From Alphaproteobacteria bacterium (GTDB taxonomy: Bacteria; Pseudomonadota; Alphaproteobacteria; Rs-D84), in the NCBI GenBank assembly GCA_017962125.1, contig JAGCVZ010000010.1, forward strand, positions 1-64,000: a stretch of DNA of 64,000 nt, read 5' to 3'. The notes beneath the pieces were generated by a model. The model had not been told where the DNA came from. It made no database searches and saw nothing but the letters and a program-made list of their open reading frames with translations. Position 1 is the first letter of the stretch, and every line of letters starts with the position of its first letter. Both the position numbers and the translations under genes were made by a program. Positions 49,474-57,135 of the stretch are shown piece after piece.

Positions 49474-49687
49474 AGCCATCGCGCTGACAACGCAACATAC
49501 AAAAGCCACGATTAAATAAACATAGCAAAATATGTTCCGGCACAGGGTCAAGTCCGTGTTCATAACGGCGCAACTGTCTTTCAGAAACACGAAAAACTTT
49601 TGCGGCATCACGTGCTTTTATTTTCTGATTCTTTCGCGCTCTGTGCAATATCTCTCCATAATATCTTGTATCAACCAATACAACCAT
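49466..49687 (-). CDS. Small helix-turn-helix DNA-binding protein
   Basis: 73 aa. The region KARDAAKVFRVSERQLRRYEHGLDPVPEHILL (about 23-54) reads as an XRE/Cro-like helix-turn-helix, with the second helix SERQLRRYEHG contacting DNA. GGAGGAAAG precedes the ATG. The gene is preceded by a 180-nt structured leader with an intrinsic terminator that is homologous to the leader of the surface genes at 16.4 kb. It could be a regulator, possibly autoregulatory; its targets are unknown. Confidence 0.72.
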   Translation of the reverse strand: MVVLVDTRYYGEILHRARKNQKIKARDAAKVFRVSERQLRRYEHGLDPVPEHILLCLFNRGFCMLRCQRDGSI

Positions 49688-49867
49688 TTTCTTTCCTCCA
49701 TAGTTTTTTTATTGTGAAAAAAAATACCGTCAATAAAAATTGACGGTTGGAGGCTAGAAAACTGTCGGAAACAGTGTCGCTTATTCGATATATTCGCAAC
49801 CCTCCAACCCAGTGGAGTTATATTCCGAGAGGTTTTCTAGACCTCGCATTAGGCACCGCCTTTTGCA
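49688..49867 (-). ncRNA. Attenuator-like 5' leader RNA, copy A (unclassified)
   Basis: Read on the minus strand: hairpin GAGGT/ACCTC with loop CTAGAAA, then segment 1 CTCCA (complement 49813-49817), segment 2 GGTTGGAGG (complement 49801-49809), conserved GGTTGCGAATA and AATAAGC, hairpin ACTGT/ACAGT (49761-49775), GTTTTCTAG complementary to the CTAGAAAAC around the first loop, segment 3 CCTCCAACC (complement 49745-49753), and a terminator that reuses ACC. The order and the two conserved strings are the same as in leader B at 16215-16435. The stems differ in sequence but keep pairing, which argues for a selected RNA structure. This accounts for the gap between the HTH gene and the aldolase. Confidence 0.65.
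49717..49747 (-). terminator. Conditional terminator in leader A
   Basis: On the minus strand ACCGTCAAT/ATTGACGGT (49726-49747) is followed by A and eight T. Its 5' arm shares bases with segment 3 of the leader. Confidence 0.8.
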
Positions 49868-49873
49868 GTGGGC

Positions 49874-49902
49874 ATTATAATAAAACAACAAACGGCTTGC
49901 AA
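49874..49902 (-). promoter_or_regulatory. Promoter of leader A / HTH gene
   Basis: On the minus strand TTGCAA (49897-49902), a 17-bp spacer and TATAAT (complement at 49874-49879). Confidence 0.65.
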
Positions 49903-49962
49903 CGAAAAAACGAAACGGTGCAAATGCACCGTTTCACTAACACTAATCACTAACACTACCCA

Positions 49963-50910
49963 CTATCTCAACCTATTCGCTGAATCCATAATGTTTGTGA
50001 TTTCTGCGATTGTGTTTTCGTAGACCGCACTTTGCCCCAGCCCCAGATATTTGCGTGGATTAAATTCATTTGGGTTTTCAGACATTTCTAGACGAACGCC
50101 GGCGGTAAAGGCAAGGCGCGAATCACTATCCACATTTATTTTACAAATTCCCATTAAAATAGCCTGGCGTAATTGTTCTGTTGGAATGCCGCGTGCGGTG
50201 TTTATATCCCCACCATTTTCATTTATTGTATCTACAAGGATTCTTGGAATATTGGATGCGCCGTGTAAAACGAGCGGAAAACCCGGCAAGCGATACGAAA
50301 TTTCACGCAGTATATCGAAACGCAACTGTTCAAAATCAGAATGGCGTTTGTATGCACCATGGGTTGTACCGATTGCAATAGCGAGAGAATCTATACCTGT
50401 GCGCGCGATAAATTCTACCGCGTCGTTTTGGTTTGTGTAAATTTGGTTTGTGGCGTGCGTGTTCTCGTCTTCGTGACCGCCGATTATGCCAAGTTCCGCT
50501 TCGACTGTTGCGCCATGGGCATGTGCGTATTTTGCAACACGCGCGGAAAGCGCAAGGTTTTCATCAAAAGACAGCGTGCTTGCATCAATCATGACACTTG
50601 AAAACCCGATGTCCAGCGCATGTGCGCAGGATTCAAACGAATGTCCGTGGTCCAAGTGCAATGCGATTTGCTCGTGCGGTGATAATTTTAATCCTGTAAT
50701 CATCGCCATTAACATATCGTCCCCCATGTATTCCAATGCCGATTCGGATACAGCCAATATAATTGGTGAACGCATATCGCGTGCAGCGGACGATATTGCA
50801 ACCAAGGTTTCCATGTTATAGAAGTTAAACGCGCCGACCGCATACCGATGTGCCATCGCCTGCGCGAACATTTTTGTTGTATTTACAAGACCAAACTTTT
50901 CATAAAGCAT
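49963..50910 (-). CDS. Class II fructose-bisphosphate aldolase family enzyme
   Basis: 315 aa from the ATG at 50910 (GAGGGAAG upstream). The zinc and substrate residues of the class II family are visible: the LHLDHGHSFE motif, DASTLSFDEN, AELGIIGGHEDE, GTTHGAYK and VLHGASNIP. The enzyme cleaves fructose-1,6-bisphosphate in glycolysis or forms it in gluconeogenesis. Within class II it could instead be a tagatose-bisphosphate aldolase; fructose-bisphosphate is more likely for a lone housekeeping copy. Confidence 0.92.
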   Translation of the reverse strand: MLYEKFGLVNTTKMFAQAMAHRYAVGAFNFYNMETLVAISSAARDMRSPIILAVSESALEYMGDDMLMAMITGLKLSPHEQIALHLDHGHSFESCAHALDIGFSSVMIDASTLSFDENLALSARVAKYAHAHGATVEAELGIIGGHEDENTHATNQIYTNQNDAVEFIARTGIDSLAIAIGTTHGAYKRHSDFEQLRFDILREISYRLPGFPLVLHGASNIPRILVDTINENGGDINTARGIPTEQLRQAILMGICKINVDSDSRLAFTAGVRLEMSENPNEFNPRKYLGLGQSAVYENTIAEITNIMDSANRLR

Positions 50911-51095
50911 GAAACTTCCCTCGCCATAGAAGGTAGAGTAGATTTGGTTTTTATGCAAGATGTTTTTTTGTTAATGTTGGTGTGTGTGTCCGTTAACCAC
51001 TTACACTAAAAAATCATTGACATGGCGGACGTTTATGCAAAAATATGATTGAACGAATCGGGGGCCGGAGAGACTAAACAAACAAAGGAAAAAAA

Positions 51096-51491
51096 ATGCA
51101 AAAAATTTTATCTTTTATGATTGTCGCCGGCGTTATCACTGGTTGTTCATACTATGATTATTACAAGGGTGGTGTTCGCTATGCCCAAGAAGGGGAAAAC
51201 TGTGTGTACTATTCTAATGAATCTTCGGAACAGTTTTCTGAAAAAATCGGTGAATTTGATGATGAAAATCGCATTGTTTATAGCAATACCCGCTGTGAAG
51301 ATTTGTTTGCGCGTGATAATGCGGCTCGTATGGACCGTAATAACCGCCATATCTTGGTTCCGGCATCGGTTGCAAATCGTAAACCAAAACCGGCATCGGT
51401 TGTGGCAAAGCCGGCGGCAAAACCATGCTGTGATTGCCCAGAAAAAACGGCCATGGTTTCACGTCAGTTTTATTCTTTGACTGAAAAATAA
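51096..51491 (+). CDS. Small Cys-containing lipoprotein
   Basis: 131 aa. Signal peptide with lipobox (VITGC, Cys17). The short mature part has NCVYYSNES and a Cys before an acidic helix, then a Pro/Lys/Ala-rich linker (KPKPASVVAKPAAKP) and a CCDC group near the end (PCCDCPEKT). AAAGGAAA precedes the ATG, and a terminator follows. It is probably an outer-membrane or periplasm-facing lipoprotein; function is unknown. Confidence 0.75.
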   Translation: MQKILSFMIVAGVITGCSYYDYYKGGVRYAQEGENCVYYSNESSEQFSEKIGEFDDENRIVYSNTRCEDLFARDNAARMDRNNRHILVPASVANRKPKPASVVAKPAAKPCCDCPEKTAMVSRQFYSLTEK

Positions 51492-51511
51492 GTTTTTTGG
51501 GTTATTATTCG

Positions 51512-51536
51512 CCGCCCGCATGGGCGGTGTTTTTTT
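51512..51536 (+). terminator. Intrinsic terminator
   Basis: CCGCCC (51512-51517) pairs with GGGCGG (51522-51527), then TG and a long T-run. Confidence 0.8.
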
Positions 51537-51591
51537 GTTTGAAAAGGTGTTTTTTTTATGATAGAATTACCCAAAGAAAAGGAGATTTATT

Positions 51592-51948
51592 ATGAAAAGT
51601 AAGATTTCGAAATATTTTTTGGTTGTAACGACTTTTATTATGGCGAATGTTTCGGCGTTTGCGGTGGACAACGGTGGTGCGTGTGACTTGATAGAACAGT
51701 TGAAACCAGTTATTGATACGTTGAGGACATTGGCGTTCATTGGCGCGGCGTTTGTGTTAATGGATATTGCGTGGAAGTGGATTAAAGAGCCGGAAAAAGT
51801 CTCTAAGGATGATATAAAGGATAAAGGTATCGGTCTGTTTGTCGGATTCTTTTTGCTGTTTGCTGTCGGCTTTATCTTGCAATTTGTTGGTTCAGAAGCG
51901 GGTTCTGATTATTTCGGTTGCGTAAGAGATGTGTTGAATGCAAAGTAG
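51592..51948 (+). CDS. TrbC/VirB2-like small exported membrane protein
   Basis: 118 aa. Signal sequence (KYFLVVTTFIMANVSAFA), then ACDLIEQLKPVIDTLRTLAFIGAAFVLMD, a polar turn (KWIKEPEKVSKDD) and a second span (GIGLFVGFFLLFAVGFILQFV). A cleaved signal followed by two spans around a short polar loop is the layout of VirB2/TrbC pilins, but no other type IV secretion genes are in the window. A Cys pair (ACDL, GCVRD) flanks the spans. AAAAGGAG precedes the ATG; an extended -10 (TGA-TAGAAT) lies near 51559-51567. Confidence 0.6.
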   Translation: MKSKISKYFLVVTTFIMANVSAFAVDNGGACDLIEQLKPVIDTLRTLAFIGAAFVLMDIAWKWIKEPEKVSKDDIKDKGIGLFVGFFLLFAVGFILQFVGSEAGSDYFGCVRDVLNAK

Positions 51949-51968
51949 AAAACAACATAAAAAAATTA

Positions 51969-51993
51969 ACGGCGCGTTTTGCGCCGTTTTTTT
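51969..51993 (+). terminator. Intrinsic terminator
   Basis: ACGGCGC (51969-51975) pairs with GCGCCGT (51981-51987), then a T-run. Confidence 0.85.
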
Positions 51994-52005
51994 GCGTCTA
52001 TATTT

Positions 52006-52944
52006 TTATCTTGATAGGTCTTGTTTAACATATGCGCCTATGTATTTGTTTATGAACACCTGTTCGCGATGTTCGCGGTCTTTTTGAACATCTGCAACCG
52101 ATGTGTTGCACATATTTAATGCGGGGTCGTCATCGTTGTTTGTAAAATATTGGCGTGCCGCCAGCATTTCTTTTTTTGCAATCTTGCACAGGTTTTCATA
52201 GTTTTTTTGACGCTGGGGTAAACGGTTGTATTGGGTTACTGTATTTTCCAGAGCGTTGGCAAATACGGTAATCAATGTGTCGTTCATATAGTCCGCCAGT
52301 GGTTTGTTTTCTGGAATATGATAATACTGCTGAATTTTGGTGATATTTGTATTTGCAAATAGCCATCCAGATAATTTGCTATGAAAATCAGCAAAATAGT
52401 ATTTTTGTTTGGTCAAACTGCCCAAAATTCCGTTTATATGCGTGTTGCTGTTGGCGACTTTTTCGCGTGTGGCGATTCGCGAGATGTGGCGTGTGCGCGC
52501 AAAAATATTCATCAAATTAGGTTGTGGGGATAAAAGGTATTCTGTTTGGAATATAGTATCGTTTTGATTTCCGACTTCCTTCATAATTGCCCACATGCCA
52601 TATCGCGACAAGTTTGCGGTCAGGCTATCTTCGTTGATGCGAACAATGTTGACGTGATTGTCAAAAAGTTTGAATTTGTTTGCCGGAGACATTGTATTCG
52701 GAGCATATTTACGCAAAATTTGTTCGATTGTGGCACTGCTTTGGTATATTTCGGTGTCTAAATTCTTTACTGTCCCAAGGACCTCGTTCATAGGCCAGAA
52801 CTCGTGGCATGTAACATTTAGTTTTTCCATTGGGATTTCATTTGGCCAAATCGACAGGATTTTGTATTCCTGGGTTGTGTTATGCGTGGCACCCAATGTC
52901 TCAAAAATGTCTTTGTATTTGTCTGGAATCATTATATTTTGCAT
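52006..52944 (-). CDS. Unknown 312-aa partner of a ribbon-helix-helix protein
   Basis: 312 aa, soluble, with AAAAAAGGAAC before the ATG. It is the second gene of a two-gene unit after a ribbon-helix-helix regulator (14-nt gap). The sequence is helical and polar (TIEQILRKYAPNTM, RTRHISRIATREKVANSN, KPLADYMNDTLITVFANALENTV). It has a faint likeness to C-terminal parts of DinD/BRO-type phage proteins, too weak to name. Context (autorepressor first, partner second) suggests a toxin-antitoxin-like or phage-derived module, but the partner is longer than usual toxins. Function is unknown. Confidence 0.62.
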   Translation of the reverse strand: MQNIMIPDKYKDIFETLGATHNTTQEYKILSIWPNEIPMEKLNVTCHEFWPMNEVLGTVKNLDTEIYQSSATIEQILRKYAPNTMSPANKFKLFDNHVNIVRINEDSLTANLSRYGMWAIMKEVGNQNDTIFQTEYLLSPQPNLMNIFARTRHISRIATREKVANSNTHINGILGSLTKQKYYFADFHSKLSGWLFANTNITKIQQYYHIPENKPLADYMNDTLITVFANALENTVTQYNRLPQRQKNYENLCKIAKKEMLAARQYFTNNDDDPALNMCNTSVADVQKDREHREQVFINKYIGAYVKQDLSR

Positions 52945-52958
52945 TTTTGTTCCTTTTT

Positions 52959-53186
52959 TTATTGTTTGTCGTCATCTGTGTTTGCAATCGAAAACAGCAC
53001 CGATGAAATAAGTGATTGATACGGAACGTGGTGTGTATCGGCGATTTCTTTTATCTTGTCCAATATCGGGCGTGGAATTCGCATATTTATAACCGTATCG
53101 GATTTATGAAACGCACGATACGCCGCGTAGTCCCGTAACAGCGGGTCCATGTTCATAACAAAAAGTTGTTGCATCACGTTTGGCAT
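52959..53186 (-). CDS. Ribbon-helix-helix (CopG/BrnA-like) regulator
   Basis: 75 aa. The C-terminal half is a CopG-type fold: strand TVINMRIPRP, helix ILDKIKEIADTHHV, turn, then helix PYQSLISSVLFSIA. The YQSLI motif is as in BrnA-like antitoxins. The N-terminal 30 residues are an extension. The gene is preceded by a strong promoter whose -35 is inside a palindrome, so it most likely represses its own unit. The downstream gene at 52006-52944 is its partner. Confidence 0.8.
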   Translation of the reverse strand: MPNVMQQLFVMNMDPLLRDYAAYRAFHKSDTVINMRIPRPILDKIKEIADTHHVPYQSLISSVLFSIANTDDDKQ

Positions 53187-53214
53187 AATTTATCTCTATA
53201 CGATGTTCAATACC

Positions 53215-53285
53215 TTTGTATCTACGAGACACTATACCATTGTATTTACAAATGTCAATACAAATGTATAACATTTTGTATTTAC
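53215..53285 (-). promoter_or_regulatory. Promoter and operator of the ribbon-helix-helix unit
   Basis: The minus-strand promoter is TTGACA (complement 53253-53258), a 16-bp spacer and TATAGT (complement 53231-53236). Three direct copies of TTGTATYTAC lie at 53215-53225, 53239-53249 and 53275-53285 (spacing 24 and 36, multiples of 12). An inverted half-site at 53254-53264 makes with the second copy an imperfect palindrome that covers the -35. This is a good operator for a ribbon-helix-helix repressor. Confidence 0.7.
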
Positions 53286-53430
53286 TGTAATATATACCTG
53301 TGTAATGGCGTTTGTGTTGGTTGACAAGGCTTTGATTTTGTAAGGTGCTTTTTATGTTTTGTCTGCTTGCACTTTTTTTATTTGTAATCTAGAATGCGAT
53401 GCGAAGGTAATTTCATAAAAGGAAGGAAAA

Positions 53431-54750
53431 ATGTTAAAACGAATTCTTGGATTGGCGTTCGCCATATTATCATACGTAAATATAGCACATGCGGAATTAA
53501 AGGTAGATATTGTTGCGGGCGGAATGGAACCAACATCTGTTGCGGTGCAAAAGTTCGAATTGGCATCGGGGGCGGCGACATCGGATGCGGCGACAATACG
53601 TGAAGTGGTAGAATCTGACCTGAAACGTACTGGATTTTTTCACATTGTGAATCATAACGCGTTCCCGGAATTTGTAAAGTTGGACAAGGTTCCGACCTTT
53701 AAATCGTGGGCGGCGATAAAGACGCAAATTTTGGTTACAGCGAAACTTACCAAGGAAAGTGGCGGAAAATATAAACTTGATTTCTTTGTATGGGATATCC
53801 AATCCCAAGAACAGATAGAGGCGCAAAGTTTGGTTGCGTCGAAAAAATCTGTGCGGCGGTTGGGACATATTATGGCAGATGCGATTTATGAACGGCTTAC
53901 GGGCGAAGTCGGATATTTTGATACCCAGATAGTCTTTATTGCGGAAACAGGGGCGGTGGATAATCGAACAAAACGCATGGCGATAATGGACCAAGATGGT
54001 TACGGATTGCGTTACCTGTCGGATACCAAGACATTGGTTATGTCGCCACATTTTTCGCCGAATATGCAATCGGTGGCGTTTCTTTCTTATTATAATGATG
54101 ACCCGATGGTTTGGATTTTGGATTTGAACACAGGGGCACAGCGGCGACTTGGAAAATTCGGTGGCATGAATTTTGCACCGCGTTTTTCGCCAGACGGTTC
54201 GCGTGTTGCGCTTTCTTTGGTCAAGAACGGAATTACACACTTATACGAATACGATATTGAAAACAATTCGTTGCGCCAATTAACCAGTGGTAATTCGATA
54301 AACACCAGTCCATCGTATTCCCCGGATGGTCGTAAAATCGCATTTAATTCTGATCGCAGTGGCAGTCAACAAATTCATGTCTTGGATCTTGACACATTGT
54401 CCGAAGAACGCATCACATACGGGGCAGGGCGTTATGCTACGCCTGCGTGGTCACCTGACGGTCAATTTATTGCATTTACGAAAATAGCAGATGATACTTT
54501 CTATGTCGGTGTGATGGATCCGCGCGGGAAAAACGAAAAGATTCTTGCCGGTGGTTGGTTTATGGAGGCGCCGTCTTGGGCACCTGGGTCGCGCCGAATC
54601 GTTTACTATGAAACCGAGCGCGCCGACGACGACATCGAACGCGTAAGTCATATTCGCACTGTTGATATTACCGGTCAGAATTTATATGAAATTGATTTGC
54701 CTGAGGGTGTAAATGGTTTGGAACCAACCTGGTCGCCAAGGTTGCCGTAA
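53431..54750 (+). CDS. tolB: TolB, Tol-Pal system periplasmic protein
   Basis: 439 aa. Signal peptide (MLKRILGLAFAILSYVNIAHA) after AAAAGGAAGG. The N-terminal domain (VESDLKRTGFFHIVNHNAF, AAIKTQILVTAKL) is followed by a six-bladed propeller with TolB repeats (PRFSPDGSRVAL, PSYSPDGRKIAFNSDR, PAWSPDGQFIAF). TolB binds Pal and links the Tol machine to the outer membrane during division. The other tol/pal genes are not in the window. Its stop overlaps the start of the next gene by one base. Confidence 0.96.
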   Translation: MLKRILGLAFAILSYVNIAHAELKVDIVAGGMEPTSVAVQKFELASGAATSDAATIREVVESDLKRTGFFHIVNHNAFPEFVKLDKVPTFKSWAAIKTQILVTAKLTKESGGKYKLDFFVWDIQSQEQIEAQSLVASKKSVRRLGHIMADAIYERLTGEVGYFDTQIVFIAETGAVDNRTKRMAIMDQDGYGLRYLSDTKTLVMSPHFSPNMQSVAFLSYYNDDPMVWILDLNTGAQRRLGKFGGMNFAPRFSPDGSRVALSLVKNGITHLYEYDIENNSLRQLTSGNSINTSPSYSPDGRKIAFNSDRSGSQQIHVLDLDTLSEERITYGAGRYATPAWSPDGQFIAFTKIADDTFYVGVMDPRGKNEKILAGGWFMEAPSWAPGSRRIVYYETERADDDIERVSHIRTVDITGQNLYEIDLPEGVNGLEPTWSPRLP

Positions 54751-55160
54751 TGAATAAAATTTGTGTCGCCATCTTGGGGGTTGCCTGGTCGGTTACGGCG
54801 CTTGCGTTGCCGGCGCGTGTGGAATATATCTTGGACGGTGATACATTTTCCGCGGTGGCCAGTTTGGATAAAAGCACAACTGTTCCGGTGCGTGTTCGTA
54901 TTCGTAATGTTGATACGCCGGAAATAAAGGGCGATTGTGAATACGAACGCACGCGTGCACGTGCGGCGCGTGACAGATTGGCGGAAATAATTCCGGTTGG
55001 GTCGGTTGTTGAACTGACGAATGTCAAGGATGATAAATACCTTGGGCGGATTGATGCGAATGTAAAAAATTCACGTGGTGATGATGTGGGTGATATTTTA
55101 ATTCGTGAAAAATTTGGTCGTAAATATAATGGTGGTCGTCGCAGGTCTTGGTGTGGATAA
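54750..55160 (+). CDS. Secreted thermonuclease-family (SNase-like) protein
   Basis: 136 aa. Signal peptide (MNKICVAILGVAWSVTALA), then an OB-fold nuclease domain: ILDGDTF, VRVRIRNVDTPEIKG (catalytic Arg and the Asp ligand region), CEYERTRARAARDRLAEI (with the conserved Glu), and KYLGRIDANV (second Arg). The family hydrolyses DNA and RNA with calcium. It overlaps tolB by one base (TAATG), so it is co-translated. It may serve in nutrient or DNA turnover in the periplasm. Confidence 0.85.
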   Translation: MNKICVAILGVAWSVTALALPARVEYILDGDTFSAVASLDKSTTVPVRVRIRNVDTPEIKGDCEYERTRARAARDRLAEIIPVGSVVELTNVKDDKYLGRIDANVKNSRGDDVGDILIREKFGRKYNGGRRRSWCG

Positions 55161-55185
55161 AAAAACTTTTTTCAATAAGAATTAG

Positions 55186-55209
55186 AAATGGCGGGTTTCC
55201 CCGCCATTT
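55186..55209. terminator. Stem-loop between convergent genes
   Basis: AAATGGCGGG (55186-55195) pairs with CCCGCCATTT (55200-55209). There is no clear T-run, so termination is likely but weaker. Confidence 0.5.
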
Positions 55210-55236
55210 GCATATTTAACACCAAATATGTGGTTA

Positions 55237-56535
55237 TTATGGATTTTCTGGTTGTGTTCCTTGGCTACCCGCAAGGACTGTCCATTCCAGAGTGCCATTG
55301 GAATTAGAAACCAAAGCACAAACCGCACCGGTAAGCAAGCAGTCAGTGTTGGTGCTAAGCGCCGGGATGGTCATACCATTCATTTGTGATTGGACATAGT
55401 CAACAACTGCGTTTTCGGTTGTCAATCTTTGACCAGAGTCAGCCAAGTTGGAATCCGCAATTTGACCGCTGGCAAGGTTGATTGTGTAAACACCATTGTT
55501 TTGGGTCATTGTTACGTATGCTGTATTTGCCGCTGTTGTCCCGGTTGTTGCCGCTGCTCTGATTTCATTCCATGTGGAATCTGTATCACCGGCATTACGT
55601 GCACCAACATATACACCTGTTGAACCCGCTGCTACTTTCGTCTGGTATGTTGCCGCATCCGTAGTGGCTTGTGAACTTACATAATCATACACCGCTTTGG
55701 ATGTTGCAACCGTGGTATCGTCATCGGTCGAAGCAATCGTTCCTTTGAGCAAACTCTTTACCGCACCGGCGGTTACCAATTTAGCCTGACCAGTGGCATC
55801 CAACGTTCCGGTGATCTTTGCGTTGTTATCGGCAAGGTTAGCGGTGATTACGTTAACTTGTTTTGCGTAAACAGGTGCCTGTTCTGTACCAGTGTTAACC
55901 GTCGTTACGTTTGTATATGTTCCGTCACCTTGGATATTGTTAACAGCGGATAAATCCGATTCCAAACTGTCAACATAGGTTTTAACCGCAAGTGATGTTG
56001 GGAATGTCGAATTGTCTTCTGATGCCCCGATACTTGTGTCAATCAAACTGCTCACTGCACCGGCGGTTACCAATTTATCCGCATCATAGCCTGTTGCGCT
56101 TGTATTTGTAACTAACTCGTTTGTATCGGCAAGGTTACCAGTTATAATAGAGACTCTTTTACCAACGACATTATTTTGTGCATCGAGAATATCCGATGTG
56201 GTAATATAGTCCGTATCGCCTTGGATATTATTTGCAATGGTTCCTGCCGCACTCAATGCTTCCGCAACAGCTTTACCAGTTACCAACTTGCCATCGCCAG
56301 CGGTAGCATCGATTGCCGAGGCTGAATTCCCTGGGGTTTCATAAGTTGTCGTACCGGCCGTTGCACCTTGTTTAATGATTTGACCTTCGGTTCCACCGAA
56401 TGCCGTATTGAATTTGCCGTCAACATATGATTTAGATGTGACGGTATTCAAATTGGTTTGAGCCGCCATTGCATTGGCCGCAAAAATGGCCGCCGCAAAT
56501 CCTGCAAAGACCAATCCTTTCACTTTTACTTTCAT
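55237..56535 (-). CDS. Secreted repeat-built surface protein
   Basis: 432 aa from 56535 (AAAGAGG upstream), beginning a signal peptide (MKVKVKGLVFAGFAAAIFAANAMA). The N-terminus has TVTSKSYVDGKF, as in the genes at 16.4 and 17.0 kb. Two long tandem repeats of about 95 residues follow (each with NNIQGD.., ..VITxNLAD.., KLVTAGAV.SL, TS.AV..YV.S). The C-terminus has a Cys pair (DCLLTGAVCAL) before LEWTVLAG. It is rich in Ala, Thr, Asn and Val and poor in charge, as expected for an extracellular fibre. The family role is unknown. A 130-nt leader with alternative stems precedes it. Confidence 0.72.
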   Translation of the reverse strand: MKVKVKGLVFAGFAAAIFAANAMAAQTNLNTVTSKSYVDGKFNTAFGGTEGQIIKQGATAGTTTYETPGNSASAIDATAGDGKLVTGKAVAEALSAAGTIANNIQGDTDYITTSDILDAQNNVVGKRVSIITGNLADTNELVTNTSATGYDADKLVTAGAVSSLIDTSIGASEDNSTFPTSLAVKTYVDSLESDLSAVNNIQGDGTYTNVTTVNTGTEQAPVYAKQVNVITANLADNNAKITGTLDATGQAKLVTAGAVKSLLKGTIASTDDDTTVATSKAVYDYVSSQATTDAATYQTKVAAGSTGVYVGARNAGDTDSTWNEIRAAATTGTTAANTAYVTMTQNNGVYTINLASGQIADSNLADSGQRLTTENAVVDYVQSQMNGMTIPALSTNTDCLLTGAVCALVSNSNGTLEWTVLAGSQGTQPENP

Positions 56536-56668
56536 TTTTTTTCCTCTTTGGTTTATTTGTTGTTTTGTATTTGGATTTGTGGCCAAACGTGGTACAACCC
56601 AACTACTTTTCCTTTGGGTTTCCACCAATTTTCATTGATTTTAACCCTCCTACTTTGTGTCCCTTACG
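56536..56668 (-). promoter_or_regulatory. Long 5' leader with alternative stems (copy C, uncertain)
   Basis: From a predicted start near 56668 (TGA-TATACT, complement 56675-56683). It holds GGGTT (complement 56643-56647) pairing with AACCC around an inner hairpin ATCAAT/ATTGGT (56624-56639), and AACCCAA (complement 56614-56620) that can instead pair with TTGGGTT (complement 56596-56602). There is no T-run. The motif GGAGGGTT is shared with leaders A and B, but homology is not clear. Confidence 0.4.
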
Positions 56669-56793
56669 GGTGATAGTATATCATAAATTTGGGTTCCAAA
56701 AAAGCCCTTTTTGAAAAAAAGTTAAAAAAATTTTTATTATGTTGTTTTTTTCTCTCTCGTCATGCGGTTCATTTACCCGGTGAATGGGGATTT

Positions 56794-56856
56794 GTCTGCG
56801 ACGCAGGTGCTTCACATACGTTCGCACTGGATACCGCACCAAGTGCGGTATGACGG
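56794..56856. repeat. 63-bp direct repeat, copy 1
   Basis: Identical to 56970-57032. Its last part holds a palindrome, ATACCGCAC / GTGCGGTAT. Confidence 0.85.
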
Positions 56857-56969
56857 CAGAAGAAATCCCAGAGAACCGTCACACCGCGGAAGCGCGGTGC
56901 CCAGGCATCGCGACAGCGATGACTTGCCCCGCCGGGGATTTTTCATTGTAAAACAATGAAAAACATGAT
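56857..56969. repeat. Hairpin array between the direct repeats
   Basis: Tandem small palindromes: CACCGCG/CGCGGTG, CATCGC/GCGATG, CCCC/GGGG and TTTTTCATTGT/ACAATGAAAAA. No real gene is seen; small open frames here are products of the palindromes. The stretch resembles REP-type intergenic repeats. Confidence 0.6.
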
Positions 56970-57032
56970 GTCTGCGACGCAGGTGCTTCACATACGTTCG
57001 CACTGGATACCGCACCAAGTGCGGTATGACGG
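56970..57032. repeat. 63-bp direct repeat, copy 2
   Basis: Base-for-base the same as 56794-56856. Together with the hairpin array it fills most of the 600-nt gap between the surface gene and clpB. Confidence 0.85.
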
Positions 57033-57135
57033 TATTCTGGAAACCATTGCGTTATTACGGTAATCTTGTCATTGTATTAAAATAAAAACGGCTGCATATA
57101 TGCGGCCGTTTTTCACTAACCATCAATATAATTTA

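Noticed and set aside
49688-49880. 6S RNA or tmRNA
   Set aside because: The long stem with an open centre looked 6S-like, but a second homologous copy before another gene, and terminators ahead of ribosome sites, argue for a leader.
56762-57018. Small genes on both strands in the repeat region
   Set aside because: Their residues are produced by GC-rich palindromes (RRG, RDRDS) and there is no ribosome site; they are reading-frame artefacts of the repeats.
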